A stretch of 64,000 nucleotides of DNA from Plantago ovata (Eukaryota > Streptophyta > Magnoliopsida > Lamiales > Plantaginaceae), in NCBI GenBank assembly GCA_028274465.1, contig CM051457.1, positions 70,840,496 through 70,904,495 on the forward strand, read 5' to 3'. Position numbers and translations under genes: made by a program. Shown here in pieces: positions 1 through 10,896 of the stretch. The notes under the pieces were generated by a model, which saw only the letters and a program-made list of their open reading frames with translations, did not search any database and was not told the DNA's origin. Each line of letters starts with the position of its first letter. The stretch's first letter is position 1.

Positions 1-747
1 AATGCGCGATATAGCCATTAGCATGATTATCTTCCCTCGCTAAGAATTCACATACTACCACCAACGATAAATTTAGCTACTCATAATGTGAATGCAATCA
101 ATAACAATCATAGAAGAAAACATATTGAAAGAATATATAAAATAAGTAGATAAAAGTTGTAACATACAAAGTTACCGAAGGTTGTCAATCTCCGGATGAT
201 TGTGATCCTACGCGCTCCAATCTGCTGTGAAAAGTATCCCCTAAGCTATGGAACTCCCAGGACAGGCCCCGAGAAGTTCCTACCTAAAACTATAGAGAGA
301 GGTGAGAAAGTAGGCTTGCAAAGATATGATTTTCGGAGAGAAAACTCGCAACTATATATAGGCCCGAAATATCTCTGGGGCGGTTCGCCCCCCAGTATTT
401 CGCGGAATTTCCGCATTTTTCGACGCGGATTTGGATTTCTTCACCTTTTCGGACTCGGTTTCAGACTTCTAATGGCCTTCTAACCTCCAGATTCGACCCC
501 TAGACTCCAAATCCTATCCGGAAACCTTCAGATACTCCAAATATGCTTCTGGAACACCAATTCCTTGTAGACTTCAATATAATTGCCCGTAAATCTCCGA
601 ATTTCAACCAAAACCTGTAAAATAAAATCTAAAGGGAAACGTGACACTATTCTAATAAAATGTACTAAAATATAGCTAAATTATCATAGAGGATAGCTAA
701 ATTAGGTGAAAAAGACTCGAATGAAAGTGTAAAATACACATTCATCA
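1..747 (-). repeat. E1 3' LTR (partial; continues left of the window)
   Basis: Ends at 747 in TTCATCA, which is the TGATGAA start of the LTR on the minus strand, and is followed directly by the reverse complement of the purine tract. The same LTR recurs at 10897, 18477, 21945, 49384, 53711 and 56736. A TATA-like ACTATATATAG lies at 351-361 with a GC-rich palindrome (GGGGCGGTTCGCCCC) just next to it at about 378-394. The short ORFs within it are LTR sequence, not genes. Confidence 0.88.
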
Positions 748-2217
748 AACTCCCCAAACCGAACCTTTGCTTGTCCTCAAGCAACTAAGCTAGACTCTAA
801 TACAAAAAACATGCAAGACTCAAAAATGGAGTTTCATGCCAAATAAAATGAAATAAATTACTGATTCTACCAAATAACATATGAACAAAAACCATATAAA
901 TCAAAACATGAATATAGATTGAAGAATACCCCGATTGACTTATACACATCCACATAAGCACTTATGTCAAGACAAGATAGTCTCGTAACATTCTCTACCT
1001 GGACCTAGTCAGTGACGACGTAATGATGCATGCTAAGATACGAATGGTTGCCCCGTGTCTATGAAACTGAGGACTTACTGCTGTTCCACCATGTTAAGAC
1101 TTTCCCTCAAAAGAGGTCGAACCAGTACTGGCTCTCATCAAACGAAGAAGGGTTCCCTATAAAAGATAACACTCCCCTATTCTACCCATCTCTCAAGTAA
1201 AGTCTTAAGCTATTCACCACTTCCTGAATGGCAGGACGAGGGTGGTCTAGAACAGATGACACTTAAGACGAAAAAGATAAAAAATAGAAAAACACGATTA
1301 CTAACAATACGAAAAATGAAAAAGACTCAAACTTTGCTAAACTGCTATTTGTCTTTATTTTTTGGACCCTTCTTTGCATTTTTTGGGGGTCTTCTTTTTT
1401 TTTTCCTTTTTTTCCTTTCCAGATTCTTTTTTTTTTTTCTTTTTCTCTTTTTTTCTGGAATTTTTCTTTCTTCTTTTTTTCCAATTTTTTTTTGTAGCCA
1501 GCAGTAGCATAACCAAAAGAGAAACAAAATGACTCACACGACTTCCCCAAACCTATTCGAAAGAATAGGTTGGAGTACAAAATTTACGGAAAAAGGAAAA
1601 TAAACTCACGATACGAAAAATGAAAAACAGAAACAAGTCTATGATGGTGTAACCCCCTCCCCAAACCTATTCGGAAGAATAGGTTATAAACAAAGGATCA
1701 CACAACCTCACACTACCTCCTTCCTAGGCATTTAGCAATCTCAAAGCATGGTGGAGACTTGTTGCCTCTTAGGTACATAATTACTCGGGAAAACAACCAT
1801 AAGACCCTAACATGCATCATCCTATTATAAAGGCCTTCGTGAACCGCAGTAGAGAAAACACCACTAAGTGATGTCGAGACTACCATGCTTAACTAAGTGC
1901 AATACATAAATGTGACAAGCCAAGCGAGAAAAAACTCAAACAAATTCATAGAGATGAAGCATACGATTAATGTCATAGCTAGTTGACGTACCCAATAAAA
2001 AAGTTCAAAAAATTCGGCAATAGACTCCATATAAAACATGGAAAAACTATCCTAGGAAAGCAGTAAACGTGCAAATGCAATTAAAAAACAAGATACCATA
2101 CTCAACATTACAAAGCCAAACAATACTTAACATCATGGTTCACATCCCATCCCCCTCATGAAACTTAAGCTAGTCCCTAGCAAAAGAGAATGAGTAAATA
2201 AAAAGTGATACTAGATG
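748..2217 (-). other. E1 3' non-coding region with purine tract, hairpins and homopurine stretch
   Basis: Contains no gene. From the LTR inward: polypurine tract (748-766, plus-strand TCCCCAAACC), a hairpin TTGCTTGTCCTCAAGCAA (768-785), a strand-asymmetric tract of T and C (purine on the coding strand) at about 1375-1495, and two palindromes AACCTATTC...GAATAGGTT at 1550-1571 and 1664-1685, each abutting CCCCAAA. The whole block recurs in E2 (12193-13731) and E4 (52247-53710). Confidence 0.8.
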
Positions 2218-3243
2218 TTACCGCATGGTTTGGCCTCGGTCGGCTGAGAGCGGACATGTGAAAAGACTAATTATCGGGATTGAAATCCCCATAATAGTCC
2301 CTCCACATGTCGGACAGGAGATCATTACCCTAATGTTATCCATTATCAAATGGAAACGAATCCTGTGCATCCGTTCCATTACTCCTTGCATCTTGGGAAC
2401 CATCCTTGGCTCCTCTCCGTATCTGCTGAAGCAAGTCCACGATTCCCTGAAAACTAAAATTAACAAAATCAAGAAAAACAAAATCTAAAAAATAACTAAG
2501 GGAATCAGATGGAAAATAAAAGAGTAAAGAGGATCAAAACTCCTTTGGAACTCATAGGTGGGCGCATGGACCAGAACGTAGGAGTCAAGATCAAGAGTAT
2601 CTGCAGCAATTGATTCAGAGACACCAAAATCTTCAGAGATTGGCTCCTCGACCTCAACACAACTGACCCCTTCACTCTCTGACTCAAGTGAAGCAATGGA
2701 TTGAGTTATCACCTCCTCCACGACTTCCTCTTGACCAGCAACCTCAACATCCGCAAGTAAGGACGTGGAATCCAAGCTAAGCACTGAGGAGACTTCATCA
2801 ATGGATTCTTCTCCACATTCCTCTTCATCGGCAATGTCGATTTCTGGTGGCTGACTACTGAAGCGAGACGTCCATGCCCCTATCCCGGGAGGTGAGTCCC
2901 TATCCCAATGTTCCAGAAACTTGCTGGTTATTTCACCCCAAGTACGCAATGATTTTTCCGGCGGGATTCTGAGCCATCTTCGAGCGTACCCTTCCAAGGC
3001 TCCCATAAATCCTCTCATACAAAGTTGCTCCTGTCATAAAATAACCCCCTCCTCATTCTCACGAGGTATCCTCAACACACCTTCCTCGTATGTGTCTAAG
3101 AACCCTCTTGGATCATCTCCCATTGAAAACGTGGAGAGAATGGAGTAGTACGCAGGATCAAAGTCATAATTCCTGCAATCGTCATCCAGTGTTATGCAAG
3201 GCCCTCGAGGCATCACATACCGGGGCAACGGTGGTTGACTCAT
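2218..3243 (-). pseudogene. Gag-like ORF of E1, two in-frame stops
   Basis: A single reading frame runs from an ATG at 3243 to TAA at 2218, about 340 codons, broken by TAA at 3034-3036 and a stop at 2485-2487. The N-terminal part (MSQPPLPRYVMPRG, then GDDPRGFLDTYEEGVLRIPRE) is followed by YARRWLRIPPEKSLRTWGEI, the tryptophan-rich stretch typical of plant retrotransposon gag; compared with E4 gag the domain stops early (FLEHWD), so part of it is deleted. The C-terminal half is acidic. It ends in SADRGQTMR, nearly the same tail as E4 gag (SADRGQTVR). No zinc knuckle is visible. Structural protein of virus-like particles by family; probably not functional here. Confidence 0.7.
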
Positions 3244-3540
3244 CCTTCATATAACTAGTTTCTGCACAGGAGGAAAGAAGAAACCAAGGAGCAGAATCCA
3301 CAAAAGAAAAACAAAAACTTGCAAAGAAAAACACAAAGAGTGAAAACAAACACAATGTAACCGAGAACTACGAGAGCGCAAGCACGTAAGGTAACCGAGA
3401 TCAGTTTAGATGAATTTTCTGAAAAAAGATAGAAGGAAATAAATAGGGTAAGAAAGTGAAATTTCTGAGAAACAATCCAAGAGCTGTTCTGGGGGTTGAC
3501 TGCTGAAAATATAAACAAATTAAACAGAAAAAAGGAGTAT

Positions 3541-3560
3541 AGTCCCCGGCAACGGCGCCA
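3541..3560 (-). promoter_or_regulatory. E1 primer binding site, tRNA-Asp type
   Basis: On the minus strand TGGCGCCGTTGCCGGGGACT begins three bases after the end of the 5' LTR. It matches the complement of the 3' end of plant tRNA-Asp (GTC), as in Athila-type elements. It fixes the orientation of E1. Confidence 0.9.
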
Positions 3561-3563
3561 ATT

Positions 3564-4226
3564 TGATGAACGAGAATTTGTCAGGTCTCGATTCAGCAAA
3601 TAATATTTGTATTTAGCCAAAGGCAATCCACAACTAAAACGAAAACCGTAGTGTAGCAGCAGAATGACTCGAGTGTCGTTCTCTCAGGACTATAACTAGC
3701 TTTATCTATTTAATAAGAAAATATAAAACAGCAGATAAAAAGCGATAGGGGGTTTTCAAGCAGATAATGGAGGTTGGTGATAGTATGGTCCTTCTTAACA
3801 TAATGGGTCGATAATCATGCATAAATTCCTCGGTCTTGCATAGAGATCTTTGAATGAATCTTGGGTCCTGTTGTAAGTATTGTGCACAACGAAGATAGTA
3901 TGGGTCTGACCTGTCAACAACTAACGTCCTATTGTGTTTCGTAATCATTCAACACTACGAAGATAATTAAGTCTGATTGGCCGACAAGTGTCCTAGTGTG
4001 CATAATGATCAATACAACATACGAGAATTTTGGTGTTCAACTCATCAACGAAATAAAGCAATGACACGGAGTATAATGCGCGATATAGCCATTAGCATGA
4101 TTATCTTCCCTCGCTAAGAATTCACATACTACCACCAACGATAAATTTAGCTACTCATAATGTGCATGCAATCAATAGCAATCATAGAAGAAAACATATT
4201 GAAAAAATATATAAAATAAGTAGATT
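3564..4226 (-). repeat. E1 5' LTR, truncated
   Basis: Starts at the primer-site side with TGATGAACG and matches other E-family LTRs for 663 bp until AAGTAGAT at 4226, where COP1 LTR begins. The other half of the LTR, including the TATA box and GC palindromes, is absent. Junction microhomology is GAT. Confidence 0.85.
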
Positions 4227-5076
4227 ATATTTTGGAAATATAATAGAGGTTTGATTTGAAAGGATATGTTAATTTAGAATTAACATATGCACTTGGGCAA
4301 AATCTACTTGGAGTTTGAATTGTCTTAGAACTATAAGTGGGTCCCAAAATTGGGACCCACCTATTTCCCGTAGGACTGGGCGCGCGCGCGTTAGCTAGAT
4401 AGGGGAAGGAGTTCGACTCCTTCCTCTATTAGAAGTCCAAGGGATAAGTTAGATTTTTCTGATTGAATTTTAATTTGATTGGGAATGAATCTAGACTTGC
4501 TATTGGTTTCCTAGTGTGATAAGAATTAGATTCTTATTCCTTTATGAAGTCTAATTGCTTATGCTTTAGGCTTCTATTGACTACTATATATAGTAGACTA
4601 TTAGAGAACTTTATACATAGATTTTCACACAGTTGAAGATTCAAATTCTTAGAGAATTATTCTACCCAGTTTTCTTAGAGAAAATAAAAGCTCTCCCCTC
4701 CTCTTTAAGCCACACGCGCACACCACCTGCCGGAGGAATCGCCGCCCCATCTTCTTGGTCACACAAAGAATATCCTAGCATTCTTTCCGATAGGCTGTTC
4801 ATCCGTGGATACCAAGGTTGAGGTTCTAGGAGCTGGAAACTAACTTTTATTGTCTTGTAGATAATCAAAGTATTGCAGGTATCTTCGACTTCGACGAAGG
4901 AGAAGATACACCGGATTATTACGAAGACTTGGAAGCTGCTCTGTAAGTAAGGTTAGTCTTCTAATTGACGTGTTTATCTATATACGGCATATACATAATC
5001 AATTAACCTGTATGTTAAGAAAATTTTGAAATTCCGTTGCGTACCCTAGGGGTAACTCTGACCGTATTTTCTTACA
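4227..5076 (+). repeat. COP1 5' LTR, missing its first 1.24 kb
   Basis: Matches 21096-21944 of the 3' LTR closely, including ACCTGCCGGAGGAATCGCC near 4728 and the end CTTACA. The part equal to 19856-21095 is absent. It contains a CG-alternating run (4380-4389) and a TATATATAG-containing segment near 4585 that may be the LTR promoter. Confidence 0.88.
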
Positions 5077-5077
5077 G

Positions 5078-5090
5078 TGGTATCAGAGCC
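5078..5090 (+). promoter_or_regulatory. COP1 primer binding site, initiator tRNA-Met
   Basis: TGGTATCAGAGCC lies one base after the LTR end and is the standard plant copia primer site complementary to the 3' end of tRNA-iMet. Confidence 0.95.
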
Positions 5091-5254
5091 ACGTTAATTG
5101 ATTACGTATATACGTATATATATTGTATGATTTTGTAGATATGTGGATGCAATTGATTCTATGATTAATTCGATTTTCAAAAGTTTTGTTTTTATATAAA
5201 TTTAGAATTTATATTTTTTCAAAAAAAAAAAAAAATTTAAAATATATATATTGA

Positions 5255-5580
5255 CCGGGCCGTCTGCGTGACGCAGGCGGCGGGCGCCTGGGGCGTCGGG
5301 CGCCTGCGCAGGCGCCCCGGGTGCCTGCGGGCACCCGCGGCTGCGGCCACAGGCGCACGGCGCCTAGGGGGCCGGGCGCCTGCGTGCCGCAGGCGCCCCG
5401 GGTGCATGCGGGCACCCGCGCCTGCGGCCACAGGCGCACGGCGCCTGGGGCGCCCCGGGTGCCTGCGGGCACCCGAGCCTGCGGACGCAGGCGCCCGGCG
5501 CCTGGCGCAGGCGCCCGTGCCCGCATGCCGCGGGCGCCGGTCGCCCGCGGCCGCAGGCACGGTAGAGGACGGGACCTAGT
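5255..5580. repeat. GC-rich internally repetitive block in COP1 leader
   Basis: About 325 bp composed almost only of G and C, in AT-rich surroundings (runs of A and TA lie on both sides). Built from imperfect units around GCCCCGGGTGCCTGCGGGCA, with CCCCGGG at 5315, 5396 and 5453, mixed with GGCGCCTG and CGCAGGCGCC palindromes. It should form strong secondary structure in RNA and is rich in CpG. Absent from the LTRs. Confidence 0.85.
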
Positions 5581-6085
5581 CCCGTCCCATATTTTAAAAT
5601 ATATATGTTTTTTCGGGTTGGACCCAAAATCGAATTTTGAAAATTTTGAGAATTGAATTTTATATTTGGAATATAAATATGATTTAATTGTAATTGTTTT
5701 TAACTAGAGGGGTTAAATTTAATTAGTATAAAGTTAAAGGGCTTATTTGTAATTTATCAATTTATTGTTTATTGCAAATTAGTCCTTTTACTTTTGAATT
5801 TTAGATTTAACACCTCCAAGGTTTCAAAAATTACAATTAAGTCCTTCGGGTTTTCGAAAATTGCTACTTGGTCAATAGAATTTTCGATTTTTTCAATCTA
5901 GTCCAAATTGTCAATTATTTCATAGAGATTATAATTATGGGATTATAATTTTCATAATGAAATTATGAAGTCATTTGTCATCCACATAGGCTACTACTTG
6001 TTTCATATGCTCGATATGCTATTGTTTGACAATGCATGTTTAAATACCAAATATTTTACATTCCGTTCGACCGCTATGCATGCGA

Positions 6086-6236
6086 GGGTAGGCGGCGCCC
6101 TCTTATATGTCGGACCGCATATTTATGTATGGGTAGGCGGCACCCATTATGTGCTTGACCGCGTTTATAAATAGAATGGATAGGCGGCATCCATTACGTG
6201 TAGACCGTTCATGCATGATGGGTAGGCGGCACCCTT
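6086..6236 (+). repeat. Tandem repeats of about 45 bp in COP1 leader
   Basis: Four imperfect copies of a unit with the core GGGTAGGCGGCACCC followed about 20 bp on by GACCGC or GACCGT, starting near 6086, 6131, 6177 and 6220. Each core can pair with itself (GGGT...ACCC). Non-coding. Confidence 0.75.
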
Positions 6237-6803
6237 ATTTGTTTGTAGATGACTGATAACAACCCTCAAGCTACAAGCCCCAACCAATATAAGTACAGAA
6301 ATATATATATGTATGTATTTCTGAGATGCTTTCCATAGGGTGCTTTAATTCTGAACTTTCATTGCGTTTTCTTGTATTGGCGACCTCGTCTTACAGACTC
6401 GCAGTAATCGTCAGATTAGAGTAAGCCTATGGTTATGACTTACTGCATATTGTATCTAGCGACCTCGATAGGTACAATATGTAGGGCATCGGGTTAAATT
6501 AGATTTAACAACCAAGAGTTGCGCGATGCAATTGGATAGTCTTACTAGTCCTACCGGTCATATTATGCTGTGCGACCAGTCCCCGTTGGAGTATAGCGTA
6601 GTATGGATTTGGATCTTGGCCACTACAGTAACTTGTTGGACATTACCCGTATGTTTGTTGTGGGGGCAAGCATATGTGAAAATAGTGGGAGCTAAACAGC
6701 TAAAGGACCTTGTTGTTTAGTTATGTTGATTGTGTATTTAGAAATAATATTTCAATAGTTGATTTATTATTTTCGTTCTATATTATTTCTCCTGGAAACC
6801 GAA

Positions 6804-7668
6804 ATGGCGAGAATCTCGCTCCGTGCTGTCTTAGAGAAGCAAATTTTGACCGGACCAAACTTCCTAGATTGGATCAGGAATATATGTTTGGTGCTGAGGT
6901 ACGAAAGGATTGAGTACGTCTTGGACGAGGCTAATCCCGTGTGTCCCGAGAATCAGATTGCCGATCAAGTTGCTGATTTGGAATCAAGCCAACAAGGCAA
7001 AGTCTGATAAGCATCATGAGGATGCTAGATCCGCGCAATGTATTATGCTGGCGGCAATGAGCAATGAGCTGCAGAGACAACATGATAGCATGTTGCCGTA
7101 TGAGATGCTAAAGCATCTTGAGTCGCTCTTTGAGACGACAGCTAGAAGTATTGAATTTGATTTGATCAAAGAGATACACAGATGCAAGCTCAATGAAGGA
7201 GGGAACATGTCTGAACATGTTCTCGAGATGAGAATAAGATCATGGTGATCTTTGTCCTTCAATCATTGCCGAGTTCGTATTCGTAGTTCATTGTTAATCA
7301 CCATGAATGCGAAGGACATAACACTGAACGAACTCCATAATCTGCTGAAGACATATGATCAAACTCCTCCTAAGAAGGAAAAGTCGATCATGTTTGTTGG
7401 GCAACCGTCTAACCGAAACCTGAGAAACAAAGGTGCTAAGGGTAAGGGAAAGTCGGGAGCCAAGGCTAACACTTCGAGTGATAAGCCTAAGCGTCTGAAC
7501 CAGAAAAGGAAGTTCAAGAGAAGCGGAACGGTACGCATAGATGAATGTCATTTCTGTAAGCAGAAAGGACATTGGAAGAAAGATTGCCCTAAGCTGAGGG
7601 CAGATCAAGCTAAGAAGCCACCGACTTCTAGCTCAGGTATGTTTGTTATTGAAATGAACATGGCTACT
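6804..7668 (+). pseudogene. COP1 gag (nucleocapsid) remnant
   Basis: Starts at an ATG giving MARISLRAVLEKQILTG and NFLDWIRN, a typical plant copia gag start. A frameshift lies near 6985-7005 (one frame ends at TGA 7005; the next gives AQCIMLAAMSNELQRQHDSM). TGA at 7246-7248 comes where the gag core is shortened by a deletion. The C-terminal part has a basic Lys/Gly stretch and the zinc knuckle CHFCKQKGHWKKDC (CX2CX4HX4C) near 7546-7587, which binds RNA. The particle-core domain is recognisable but incomplete. Confidence 0.85.
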
Positions 7669-9189
7669 TTTGACTCCAATGGTTGGGTATTAGATACAGC
7701 CTGTGGCTCGCACATTTATAATAATGTGAAAGGGGCCATTGAACACAGGCTAGTCAAGTAAGGTGAAATCAACTTGCATGTTGGGAACAACAATCCAGTT
7801 GAAGCCAAACGCGTTGGACGCTGCAAGATAGATTTACCATCAGGACAATGTTTGGAACTTGATAACGTTTATTTTGTTCCATCCATTGTCAGAAATATTA
7901 TTTCCGTTCCATTGTTGGACAATTTGGGTTTTTCCTAATACTTGTTATTTTTCATTAAATGACCAGTATTATATATGGAAAGGCTCGCTTAGTGAATGGT
8001 TTATATATTTTGCAAAGTAGTCTACCTTTATTTCAAATACATAACAAACAACCGTCTTCAAGTAGGAAGAATAATCCATCTTATCTATGGCATTGTTGGC
8101 TAGGCCATATCAATGAAACACGGATTCAAAGACTAAGGAAGTTGGACTACTTAGAACCATTTGATTTTGAATCATATGGTACATGCGAATCATGTGTTAA
8201 GGGTAAGATGACGAACAAACATTATGTTGGACAAGGTGTTCGTGCCACTCGCTGCTTAGAGCTCATACATACCAATGTATGTGGACTTTTTAAAGACCAT
8301 GCGCGTGGGGGTTATCCTTACTTCATTATCTTTACTGGCGATTTCTCAAGGTATGGATATATTTATCTTATGAAGGATAAATCCGAGACCTTTGGGAAAT
8401 TCAAGGAGTTTAGGAATGAGGTCGAGAATGAATTGAACGTAAGGATAGTCACTCTTCGATCAGATCGAGGAGGTGAATACCTTAGTGAAGAATTTATCGA
8501 CTACTTGAAGGAAAATGGAATTCAATCGCAATGGACCCCTCCTGGAACACCACAGTTAAATGGTGTGTCTGAGAGAGAGGAATCGAACCCTGTTAGACAT
8601 GGTAAGATCAATGATTGGATTCTCGACTCTTCCAAAACATCTATGGGGATATGCACTGCAAACTGCAATCTACATTCTGAACCGTGTACCATCTAAATTA
8701 GTGGAGAAAACTCCTTGTGAGTTATGGAAGGGAAAGAAGCCCTCACTGGGCTATCTTAGACCTTGGGGTTGTCTTGCGATAGTCAAACTGATGCTCACTG
8801 ATAAGTTAGATGCCAAGGGTGTCAAAGTATATTTCATAGGCTGTCCTCGTTAGACGAGAGGCTATGAATTCTATCATGCTGAAGATCACTAGGTGATAGT
8901 ATCTAGAAATGTTAAGTTTTTAGAAGCAGAATACCTCGAAGAAGAGAGGTTAGATGACATGATAGAACTTAAAGAAAGTCAAGACTTTGACACGCGCGAA
9001 CAGGAGTTCTCTAAATCTTCTGATTTGAACTCAAGTTCAGTGGGAGCTTTCGAAGAAGACAAGGGTAATGATATGACACTTGCTAGGCATGTCATAGTCA
9101 GTGGGAGTCCTGTGATTAGATCAACAGTTGAAACCACACCGATAGAACCCGTTGTCAATCAAACTGTGCAACAAGTTGCACAAGAGTAG
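7669..9189 (+). pseudogene. COP1 protease and integrase region, broken
   Basis: The protease active-site region reads WVLDTACGSHI near 7684, with Ala where the catalytic D-T/S-G usually has Gly. Further on are the pre-integrase segment (LWHCWLGHINETRI, CESCVKGKM), the integrase core (HTNVCGLFKDHARGGYPYF, later RSDRGGEYLSEEF and GIQSQWTPPGTPQLNGVSER) and the C-terminal segment (LWGYALQTAIYILNRVPSK). Breaks: stop at 7759-7761, stops and a frame change near 7936-7960, a one-base frameshift near 8575-8585, TAG at 8851 and TAG at 8890. After 8893 the linker between integrase and reverse transcriptase is acidic and ends at TAG 9187. Confidence 0.85.
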
Positions 9190-9345
9190 CCTCCCGCTAG
9201 GGAACATGGTCGCGGGGCGCGATTAGATGCATCAGTACCCGCTGATAATGTTCGTGTTACACGAAGCCAGAAAAGAAAAGCACCAGAACCAGTCGAGCTC
9301 CGTAGGTCGAAGAGAATCCTAAAAGGACCTCAGAAGCAAAGCCTT

Positions 9346-10896
9346 ATGATAGAAGACATCAGTGAACTTGATGTCGGCTTATCAGCTCGGGAAGATCCCG
9401 AGACCTACAAAGAGGCAATATTTGATATTGACTTAGACAAATGGCAAGAGGCCATGGAATTGGAAATGGACTCCATGTACCTGAACCCAGTTTGGAACTT
9501 GGTAGACTTGCCCCAAGAGGTTAGACCTATTGGGTGCAAATGGGTCTTTAAAGGAAAGACAGATGCCGATGGCAAGGTACAAACGCACAAAGCTAGGCTT
9601 GTGGCGAAAGGCTACATGCAAAGGTATGGAATCGATTGCGATGAAACCTTTTCACCGGTAGCAAAATTGAAGTCCATTCGAATTCTACTTGCAATAGCTG
9701 CCTACTATGATTATGAGATCTGGCAGATGGATGTAAAGACTGCCTTCCTCAATGGCAACCTTGAGGAAGAGGTCTATATGGTACAGCCGGAAGGTTTTAT
9801 TAGTAAAACCAAGCTGACACCTGTATGCAAATTACAAAGATCCATCTATAGGCTAAAGCAAGCGTCTAGGAGCTGGAATATCCGCTTTGATGAAGCTGTC
9901 AAATCGTTTGACTTCATCAGAAGCAAGGAAGATCCCTGTGTCTACACTAGGCACAGCGACAAGGGAATCGTTTTCATGATCATCTATGTTGATGACATTT
10001 TGATCATGGGAAACAATGTCTCTATGCTAGAAGAGACTAAAGTTTGGTTATCAAGTACCTTCTCAATGAAGGACTTGGGTGAACATCCTAGGGATCAAGA
10101 TCTATAGAGATAGATCCAAGAGGATGTTAGGATTGACATAGTCCACCTACATCGACAAAATACTGAAGCGTTATAAGATGGACGACTCAAAGAGAGGCTT
10201 TGTCCCAGCTAGGCATGGGATTGTCTTATCAGTTAAGAACAGTCCTAAAATTGATGAAGAAAGAAAAGCAATGAGTCGTGTGCCCTATGCTTCGGCAGTA
10301 GGGTCTATAATGTATGCAATGAATTGCACTAGGCCCGATATGGCATATGCGCTTAGTGTCACTTGTCGACACCAACAGAATCCAGGAGTACCTCACTGGA
10401 CTGCTGTAAAGAACATTCTTAAGTACCTTTGACGGACCAAAGAGATGTTCTTGGTGTTTGGTGGAGAACCAGAATTAAAGATGTCTGGTTATGTCGACGC
10501 TGGATTTGAATCAGATCCTGATGACTTTGAGTCACAGACAGGATACGTATTCAAATTGAACGGAGGAGCTATCTGTTGGAAGAGTTCTAAGCAAGCCACG
10601 ATTGCTGACTCATCCACAGAAGCCGAGTACATTGCTGCATCAGAAGCATCGAAAGAAGTTGTCTCGATGTTAGAGTTCTTTAAGGAATTGATGGTTGTTC
10701 CTGCTCCTAGTCCAATAACGATTTATTGGGACAATACGGGCGCCGTCCCTCAAGCTAAGGAGCCTAGATCTACAAACAAGAACGTACATGTACTTGCAAA
10801 ATATCACGTTATACGTGAGATTATAGATAGAGGAGAAGTTAGTATAGAACGTGTCTCTACCACGGACAACGTGGCAGATCCTTTCACCAAGGTCTT
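9346..10896 (+). pseudogene. COP1 reverse transcriptase and RNase H region, interrupted by E2
   Basis: Reverse transcriptase runs from WQEAMELEMDSM through KARLVAKGYMQRYGIDCDET, MDVKTAFLNGNLEEEVYM and the catalytic IIYVDDILIMGN (YVDD codons 9985-9996). A frame change follows ALGEH at about 10080-10180, then the connection (YASAVGSIMYAMNCTRPD), TGA at 10430, and RNase H (SGYVDAGFESDPDDFES, TIADSSTEAEYIAASEA, WDNTGAV) to VADPFTKV at 10896. E2 splits the next codon; pol ends at TAA 19776-19778 on the far side. Confidence 0.9.

Larger units (their letters stand above)
1..4226 (-). mobile_element. E1: gag-only LTR retrotransposon, minus strand, truncated at both ends
   Basis: Read on the minus strand this is 5' LTR (3564-4226, cut), tRNA-Asp primer site (3541-3560), a gag-like ORF (2218-3243), a long non-coding 3' region, a purine tract and a 3' LTR (747 down to the window edge). 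No reverse transcriptase, integrase or RNase H motif is present in its 2.8 kb interior, so it is non-autonomous. The layout matches the known plant class of gag-only terminal-repeat retrotransposons (TR-GAG); the lineage name is inference. The right end is abruptly replaced by COP1 LTR sequence at 4227. Confidence 0.85.
5091..6803 (+). other. COP1 untranslated leader
   Basis: A 1.7 kb stretch between primer site and the gag ATG with no credible ORF. It holds an AT-rich part, an extreme GC-rich block (5255-5580), more AT-rich sequence, a set of 45-bp tandem repeats (6086-6236) and then unstructured sequence up to gag. The ORFs across the GC block arise because stop codons are rare there on both strands. 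Confidence 0.7.

Noticed and set aside
1256..1580. Lys-rich or Phe-rich small ORFs, also at 12700-12967 and 52894-53130
   Set aside because: Translations of the homopurine/homopyrimidine tract; no start context or shared sequence between copies.
3541..3560. tRNA-like sequence at the primer sites (also 18454, 50669, 57499)
   Set aside because: Only 15-20 bases complement the tRNA 3' end; no tRNA gene fold is present.
4662..4868. Plus and minus ORFs in the COP1 LTRs, repeated at 21500-21795
   Set aside because: Parts of a repeated LTR with no protein family features.
5209..5660. Overlapping ORFs in all frames with Ala/Arg/Pro/Gly repeats
   Set aside because: Produced by the GC-rich block, where stop codons are rare on both strands. 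No frame is favoured.
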